Position numbers and translations under genes: made by a program. Below the pieces are notes generated by a model. It worked only from the letters and a program-made list of their open reading frames with translations, was not told the DNA's origin and made no database searches. From NCBI GenBank assembly GCA_035510715.1, contig DATKGQ010000004.1:1-26427 (forward strand): DNA of 26,427 nt, given 5' to 3'. Positions 21,862-26,427 of the stretch are shown here, piece after piece (the stretch's first letter is position 1; each line of letters starts with the position of its first letter). The DNA is from DATKGQ01 sp035510715. GTDB lineage: Bacteria > Patescibacteriota > Saccharimonadia > Saccharimonadales > UBA4665.

Positions 21862-23139
21862 TTAGAAGATATCGTGCCACAAACGGCTCCATAAACTTGG
21901 TCCATTGCTTGCTAATTCAGCTGGTTGCGCAATTATATGAGCAGTTGCTGCGGTATTAGAATTTGGATCCGGACTTATTTGCTTACCGACAACAACTAAA
22001 CGGTTAATACTTGTACCTGGTGGATCGCAAGTAATAAGCGTAGCGGTAGCGGTTTGTCCCGACACGCTGCCCAGAACCGCCACATCATTTGGTGATACGA
22101 TCTGATGACTGACAACTTGATAAATGTAAACCTGCCCGCTATATGTAAGATAAAACGTATCACCGTTGACAAGTTCATGGAGTAGCACGAAGGCAAATTT
22201 ATACTTACCCGGATTGAATATATTATTACTGGAATGTCCGAAAAAGGCAGCATTACCATCTTGTCCTGGCAATTCAGTGCTCGGATAATGAATTACGCCA
22301 TTCTCAAGCGCACTTTCGATCACTGATTCATTGTCGGTGGATAAAGTGTAATCAACCGGAATCTCGACATTTATTTTTGGAATAATAACTTCTGGCGAGG
22401 TATATGAACCCGCTGTACTGGCATTAATAATCAGCGGTAATGCCGTGATATTACGGCTGGGTTGAATAAATGGCGTGATAATTATCTGGTTAAAAAAACT
22501 AAATAATAAAATAAAGATTACCAGTGCGCCTAAACTAAGTCCAAACACCAATGACTTAAAATTCTGTTTAACAGATACTTTTGGCCTGTTTGTAAGGCGT
22601 TGGATAATTTGCTTTTTAACTATTTCTACCGTCCGCGAGTCGCTATTAATAGGTAATCCGAATCTTAAACGCTCAATGCGTCCGGCAATTGACCGGGAAA
22701 CATCAGCCTTGGGAACAGTCTGGACGGGTGTCATTGAGGCTGGTAAGCCGGGTTGAGAATCCAATTTTCGGGCATGTTCAGTTTGCAACTGAGCATGTGA
22801 CTCATAGAATTCACGCCAGACTTGATGTTTTTCTTCGTCAGGTAAACTGAAGTAGTAATTATGCCAAGCGGTTTGTATTTCGACGATACTCTTACCACTT
22901 TGGCTTAAGTCGTACATGTATTGCTGGTGTTTAGAACGCGGCCGTACAACCTCCGACTCTTGCATTACAGTTTGGGCTTTCGGCTCAGCCGAGTAGAGAC
23001 TACTTATTTTCTGCCGGATAAAATCCAACGCCGGATTGTCGTTTGTGGGTTGCGAAGTTGTGCTTTTAGAGACAGGCCGGCTTTGGGACATTGTCTCGAG
23101 GTTTTTGTCTTTTTTATCGGTGAATAAAGGATTATTCAT
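21862..23139 (-). CDS. Sortase with long cytoplasmic N-terminus
   Basis: 425 aa. The C-terminal domain (about 250-390) is a sortase: catalytic His302 (FFGHSSNN), Cys371 (TLITCDPPG) and Arg380 (SINRLVVVGK). One transmembrane helix at about 196-220. About 190 residues precede it, far longer than the usual sortase N-terminus, and are charged and probably cytoplasmic, with a helical region (about 70-125). Sortases cleave sorting signals and attach surface proteins to wall or to each other. No LPxTG-type signal was seen among the window's proteins, so its substrates lie elsewhere or use an unusual motif. It abuts the PEGA-domain gene tail to tail. Confidence 0.92.
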   Translation of the reverse strand: MNNPLFTDKKDKNLETMSQSRPVSKSTTSQPTNDNPALDFIRQKISSLYSAEPKAQTVMQESEVVRPRSKHQQYMYDLSQSGKSIVEIQTAWHNYYFSLPDEEKHQVWREFYESHAQLQTEHARKLDSQPGLPASMTPVQTVPKADVSRSIAGRIERLRFGLPINSDSRTVEIVKKQIIQRLTNRPKVSVKQNFKSLVFGLSLGALVIFILLFSFFNQIIITPFIQPSRNITALPLIINASTAGSYTSPEVIIPKINVEIPVDYTLSTDNESVIESALENGVIHYPSTELPGQDGNAAFFGHSSNNIFNPGKYKFAFVLLHELVNGDTFYLTYSGQVYIYQVVSHQIVSPNDVAVLGSVSGQTATATLITCDPPGTSINRLVVVGKQISPDPNSNTAATAHIIAQPAELASNGPSLWSRLWHDIF

Positions 23140-23154
23140 ATATAGCTACGTTGT

Positions 23155-23184
23155 TTGTGCTAGCGTATCAAGAATAAGTATAAT
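23155..23184 (+). promoter_or_regulatory. Promoter of tRNA-Leu
   Basis: TTGTGC (23155-23160), 18 bp, TATAAT (23179-23184), about 28 bp before the tRNA. A divergent TTGATA (complement of 23166-23171) and TAGCTA (23143-23148) with 17-bp spacing lies on the minus strand toward the sortase gene, but that -10 is too near its ATG to be convincing. Confidence 0.6.
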
Positions 23185-23211
23185 ACAATACACCTCTGTA
23201 GACCATCTTTC

Positions 23212-23296
23212 GGGCGAGTGGCGGAATTGGTATACGCGCACGACTCAAAATCGTGTTCCTAACGGATTGAGGGTTCGATCCCCTCCTTGCCCACCA
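23212..23296 (+). tRNA. tRNA-Leu, anticodon CAA
   Basis: 85 nt with a long variable arm and encoded CCA. Acceptor GGGCGAG/CTTGCCC (one G-U), anticodon stem CACGA/TCGTG with loop CTCAAAA, anticodon CAA at 23246-23248, T arm GAGGG-TTCGATC-CCCTC. The length and variable arm fit a class II tRNA, and the anticodon assigns it to Leu (UUG codons). Confidence 0.97.
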
Positions 23297-23355
23297 ATCT
23301 ACCTGGTTATAAAGCTTAAATACCATAATATTTTTTATTCCAGTACATAAACTAA

Positions 23356-24144
23356 TTAATAAATTGCACAGCTCAAAGCTTCAATGGTTTTCGTTGGATT
23401 TTGAAGCCACCAAACCGAAATATTGCTAGCCACGCGGATAAGATTAATTGATTTTTCTTTTGGTTTTGACGTTGAAACGACCATACCGTGGCTGGCCACA
23501 ATAATCATCTGATCATAACCAATAACCAGATTAATAATGTGCTGCAGAGTAAAATTATGCAAACACTCAACCAAAGGAGTGAGTCCCATTCCAGCTGTTA
23601 TGGCTACGGTTGAGTGGCTGGCCATAAACAGTTGCTGGAGCTGGACTAGATTAAGTACAATAGCCGTGGCTGGCCTATCTAGAATCGGTTGGGGTGAATT
23701 TAACCAATATTCCAGTGCGTCATGAGAAATAACCAAACGGCCTTCAAATTTCTGGATATATTTTTCTAGGACAAGCGCTGTTTCGCTGTTTTTGCCCAAA
23801 TCTCCTGCCAACAAGACGCCGTCAGCCCAGTCACTTTCAGACAAAAAACTATCCAATGCCGATTGAGCAAAACCGCCGCTGATATTACTTTGTGCATAAA
23901 TTGCCCCTGGGAAAAATTTATCAACCGTTCGTTTTAGTTTATCCGGTAGTAATATCCTTAGTGAACCGGCTTTAGCTTGCAAAGCGGTTTCGTAAGCTTT
24001 AGCAACTAATATGAAGCTACCTCCATGCCCACCAATTATGAGTAGTTTGCCGCATAGGTGGCGCTGTTCAGGTCGCGACCAAAACAAATTCGGAAAAAGC
24101 GGTTTATCAGTATGCTGTCTTTGCCAATAATCTTGATCGTTCAT
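23356..24144 (-). CDS. Divergent NAD(P)HX dehydratase-like protein (ribokinase fold)
   Basis: 262 aa. The order of motifs follows the NnrD/YjeF C-terminal family, which repairs hydrated NAD(P)H: GKLLIIGGHGGSFILVAKA, then an AGSLRILLPD strand, WADGVLLAGDLGKNSETA, GRLVISHDALEYWL (in place of the VlDADAL motif) and TAIVLNLVQLQQLF (in place of the TPH-GE motif). The GTGDVLAG phosphate-binding motif near the C-terminus is not seen, so ADP/ATP-dependent catalysis is doubtful. It starts 12 bp after xth, probably as its operon partner. Could be an inactive or repurposed member of the fold. Confidence 0.6.
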   Translation of the reverse strand: MNDQDYWQRQHTDKPLFPNLFWSRPEQRHLCGKLLIIGGHGGSFILVAKAYETALQAKAGSLRILLPDKLKRTVDKFFPGAIYAQSNISGGFAQSALDSFLSESDWADGVLLAGDLGKNSETALVLEKYIQKFEGRLVISHDALEYWLNSPQPILDRPATAIVLNLVQLQQLFMASHSTVAITAGMGLTPLVECLHNFTLQHIINLVIGYDQMIIVASHGMVVSTSKPKEKSINLIRVASNISVWWLQNPTKTIEALSCAIY

Positions 24145-24156
24145 CGCAAGCGTGAT

Positions 24157-24957
24157 TTACATATCTAATGTTAGGCTTATTGGACAATGGTCGGAACCAG
24201 TTGTGGACGGATAAATTGCGGCTGATTTAACATTTTTTTTCAAAACTTTTGAAAGAAGGATGTAGTCAATTCTCCAACCGATATTCCTAGCCCTGGCATT
24301 AGCAAAATGGCTCCACCAGGTATAATAGCCGTTTCCTTTGTGGAATAACCTGAAGCTATCGATAAAATCATTATCAATAAAATTCTGAAATCCTTCCCTT
24401 TCCTGGAGCGTGAAACCTTTCTTACCTTTGTTGGACTGCGGATTGGCTAAGTCATCGGGCGTATGGGCGACATTTAAATCGCCACAAAAAATAACTGGTT
24501 TTGTTTTTTCCAATTGTTTGCAATAGGCCAAAAACACCGGATCCCAGTGTTTGTGCCGCAGTTCTAACCGGCTTAAATCTTCTTTGGCATTTGGGGTATA
24601 GACTGTGACTAACCAGATATTTTTATACTCCAAGGCAATTACTCTGCCTTCGAGATTTGGATCGCCATAAATATCACCGGTAAGTTGTAGAGAATCAATA
24701 ATTTTTTTGGGGAAACCGTTAATTACTTGCAAGGGTTCAATTTTAGAGAACACTGCCGTACCGGAATACCCAGCTTTATCGGCTGGATACCAATACTGGT
24801 GATAATCCGGCAGTATTAAATCAACCTGAGACTGAGTGGCTTTTATTTCCTGAAGACAAATAACATCCGGCTGATATTTGTTAATAAACGGCAATAAAGC
24901 ATCTTTTTTAAGTACTGCCCTAATCCCGTTTACATTCCAAGAATAGATTGTCATCAT
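24157..24957 (-). CDS. xth: Exodeoxyribonuclease III / AP endonuclease
   Basis: 266 aa, normal length. Mg-dependent endonuclease/exonuclease/phosphatase fold acting in base excision repair. Catalytic set present: Asn8 and Asn10 (WNVNGIRA), Glu37 (CLQEIK), Tyr120 (TVYTPNA), Asp160 and Asn162 (CGDLNVAH), Asp231 (GWRIDYIL), Asp256-His257 (GSDHCPI). Two consecutive ATG codons open the frame; either can serve. TATACT lies 8 nt upstream with no SD, suggesting leaderless initiation. Downstream it is followed at 12 bp by the NnrD-like gene. Confidence 0.95.
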   Translation of the reverse strand: MMTIYSWNVNGIRAVLKKDALLPFINKYQPDVICLQEIKATQSQVDLILPDYHQYWYPADKAGYSGTAVFSKIEPLQVINGFPKKIIDSLQLTGDIYGDPNLEGRVIALEYKNIWLVTVYTPNAKEDLSRLELRHKHWDPVFLAYCKQLEKTKPVIFCGDLNVAHTPDDLANPQSNKGKKGFTLQEREGFQNFIDNDFIDSFRLFHKGNGYYTWWSHFANARARNIGWRIDYILLSKVLKKNVKSAAIYPSTTGSDHCPISLTLDM

Positions 24958-25031
24958 CTGTAGCCAGTATAACTGACCCCCAATAAAACTACTAGACTAA
25001 ACAGAAACAAATGGCTATATAGAAAGAGTCT

Positions 25032-25499
25032 TTAATTAAGACTAGTCTTGACGTATGTTTTCTGGGCGCTGGCTTCCAAAGTTGCAGTTAAAGTATAGTG
25101 CGCACAAATCAACTTAACGTTATTGCAGGTCGAGCCGTCAGATGATGTTACTGTATAGGCAAAGACATCCTTTGTTGGTCTAGCGACAAGCAGATAATAA
25201 CTGCTTGATGGATCTTTCAAAGCTGATTTATCGAGAGTTTTCATATTGGTTGCAACCCAGCTGAGATTATCCATATTAGCCAGGGTTGGATATTTTGAAT
25301 TCTCAACGTAATATGCCTCAAGCGATTCGTAGATCTGATTAATATCTAGCTGTCTGTCTTGATTGCGATTGTTTCGTTGAACACTGGCGTAAGATGATAC
25401 AACCAGCGCCAATAAAATACCGATTACCACCAAAACCACCAGTAATTCAATAATCGTAAACCCAGTTTGTTGACGTTTTTTTATCGGCAGACTTTTCAT
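25032..25499 (-). CDS. Type IV major-pilin-like prepilin
   Basis: 155 aa from the ATG at 25499. The frame also opens at 25541, but the inner ATG gives a typical 13-residue basic leader (MKSLPIKKRQQTG) before FTIIELLVVLVVIGILLALVVSSY, with Glu5 of the mature protein and a prepilin peptidase site after Gly. The C-terminal domain (about 90 residues after the helix: YYVENSKYPTL, LKDPSSSYYLL) has the look of a type IVa or pseudopilin head with two Cys (CNNVKLIC). This is the most canonical of the three prepilins in the window and may be the main subunit. A GAAGAAAAG stretch precedes the ATG as a weak SD. Confidence 0.88.
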   Translation of the reverse strand: MKSLPIKKRQQTGFTIIELLVVLVVIGILLALVVSSYASVQRNNRNQDRQLDINQIYESLEAYYVENSKYPTLANMDNLSWVATNMKTLDKSALKDPSSSYYLLVARPTKDVFAYTVTSSDGSTCNNVKLICAHYTLTATLEASAQKTYVKTSLN

Positions 25500-25584
25500 A
25501 ATCTTTTCTTCAGAGTCAATTTTAACATAATCATTGAACAAATTTATATATCGCTAGAAGTTATTTATATCCTAGTTTAGATTA

Positions 25585-26283
25585 CTAATCATGAGCTGCC
25601 GTAATCAACTCTACCAGCTTGGGTAAATTAAATTCGCCTGAACCGGGATATGTTTCAACACTGGTTGCCACCAATGCTTGATCAGCCACATTAGCAAACG
25701 CCGATATATTATTTATACTTACACCACTTGCTAGCGCTAACTTCTGTGGTGATATAGCCTGTTTCATAGCTGTTACTTTTTCAATCGTCGCAGCGCGACC
25801 GGTGCCACTACCGGTAGTGGCCACTACATCCATAAACGGTCCATATTCTTTAGCTATCTCAGCAGCTACGGTCGGGTTGTCAGTATATGATTCGGTATAT
25901 TTAAAGGCTATACCACCAAGATATAGGACTGATTTAAGTTCTTTATGTCTAGCTCGATAGACCTCGGTGGCAGACGCACTATCGGTGGCATCATCAACCC
26001 ATAACCCGTCTGGCAAACGATCTAAATCTCCGCTTTCTGACATATTATGTATAAGCTGAAAAGCCTCTATAGAATTAAGAATTTGAAGTATATTTATGCC
26101 AATAAAACTATTTGGAGCGGTCCTAGATAAATTATTGAATACCCGGCATATAGGACGAGCGTCGATAGATTTATGATCAATTAGATAAACGCCGTCAGCT
26201 TGTACATCAAGCGCCGACAAGGCTTGATCTACGGCTTGTGACTCTTCGTTGATATGAACTACCGGATAAACTTCAATTGCCAT
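25585..26283 (-). CDS. TIM-barrel protein, BtpA-like
   Basis: 232 aa. The chain reads as alternating strands and helices of a beta/alpha barrel: MAIEVYPVVHI, ADGVYLIDHK, NSFIGINIL, GLWVDDAT, SVLYLGGIAFKY, DVVATTGSGTG, LALASGVSINNISAFANVADQALVATSVE. The last two blocks (TTGxGTG, then SGVS-x-x-N-x-x-x-x-x-x-ADQALVATS) resemble the C-terminal phosphate-binding loops of the BtpA family and other phosphate-binding barrels, so a phosphorylated small substrate is plausible. The specific reaction is not known. No membrane segment. A TATGAT lies about 17 nt before the ATG. Other phosphate-binding TIM barrels are possible. Confidence 0.6.
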   Translation of the reverse strand: MAIEVYPVVHINEESQAVDQALSALDVQADGVYLIDHKSIDARPICRVFNNLSRTAPNSFIGINILQILNSIEAFQLIHNMSESGDLDRLPDGLWVDDATDSASATEVYRARHKELKSVLYLGGIAFKYTESYTDNPTVAAEIAKEYGPFMDVVATTGSGTGRAATIEKVTAMKQAISPQKLALASGVSINNISAFANVADQALVATSVETYPGSGEFNLPKLVELITAAHD

Positions 26284-26427
26284 ATAAGAATTAAATCAGA
26301 TCATACTTACAAAGCAATCATAAGACCTACAATCTAAAGTCAATAAGATTTTTGTTGGTAAGGTTGGTCGTTTATCCAAACAGAATATATAACTCTTAAT
26401 ATTTTTCTCGCTACAACTATGTTTGCT
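26284..26427. other. Right-edge intergenic stretch
   Basis: 144 bp before the window end. It carries the probable promoter of the BtpA-like gene (TATGAT on the minus strand). Minus-strand frames are open for 28-43 codons from the edge, so the 3' end of another gene could lie here, but nothing recognisable is encoded. Confidence 0.3.

Noticed and set aside
26296..26427. 3' end of another minus-strand gene at the right edge
   Set aside because: Two frames stay open for 28-43 codons from the edge, but neither has recognisable content.
1..26427. CRISPR array, insertion sequence or rRNA gene
   Set aside because: No regularly spaced repeats, transposase frame or rRNA-like sequence was found.

Overview
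The window looks like a chromosomal segment of a Patescibacteria (Candidate Phyla Radiation) bacterium, most likely of the Saccharibacteria type. This is inferred from the overall gene style, not from a database search. The style includes compact housekeeping genes, many single-pass or secreted proteins of unknown function, several type IV prepilins, a sortase with a long cytoplasmic tail, PEGA/propeller and DUF4367-like membrane proteins, and a Pth with an N-terminal extension. TGA closes several confident genes (for example the histidine kinase at 10993 and the tail gene at 866), so the UGA-to-glycine code of Gracilibacteria does not apply.

Layout. 1-1309 (minus): three phage-tail-fibre-like genes in one operon, the last cut by the window edge. 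1533-4016 (plus): two secreted beta-rich proteins flanking a membrane-anchored DUF916-like protein (a WxL-like surface locus), then a 60-aa membrane protein. 4036-6345 (minus): topA, then an unlisted 57-aa membrane protein. 6746-7118 (plus): a roughly 370-nt RNA gene with promoter, many helices including a tight three-way junction, and a strong terminator; I cannot assign it to a known family. 7117-12747 (minus): histidine kinase, response regulator with a long Pro-rich tail, rluB-type pseudouridine synthase, der and pth in one run. 12883-14506 (plus): tRNA-Glu(CUC), then two prepilin genes each followed by a related 75-98 bp element whose 3' end resembles a tRNA 3' end. 14759-20228 (minus): second histidine kinase, DUF3048 protein, gltX and a DUF4367-like protein. 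20340-21860 (plus): PEGA-domain/propeller protein, meeting a sortase (minus) tail to tail. 23212: tRNA-Leu(CAA). 23356-26283 (minus): NnrD-like protein, exodeoxyribonuclease III, a canonical type IV prepilin, and a BtpA-like TIM-barrel protein.

How it fits together. Core information processing (topA, der, pth, rluB, gltX, two tRNAs, xth) is interleaved with envelope and attachment functions (prepilins, sortase, WxL-like proteins, DUF3048, tail-fibre-like proteins) and two sensor kinases. Many genes have a -10 box only 6-8 nt before the start codon and no Shine-Dalgarno, suggesting leaderless mRNAs; others have clear ribosome binding sites. The items most worth following up are the unidentified RNA at 6746-7118 and the repeated tRNA-tail-like elements behind the prepilin genes.
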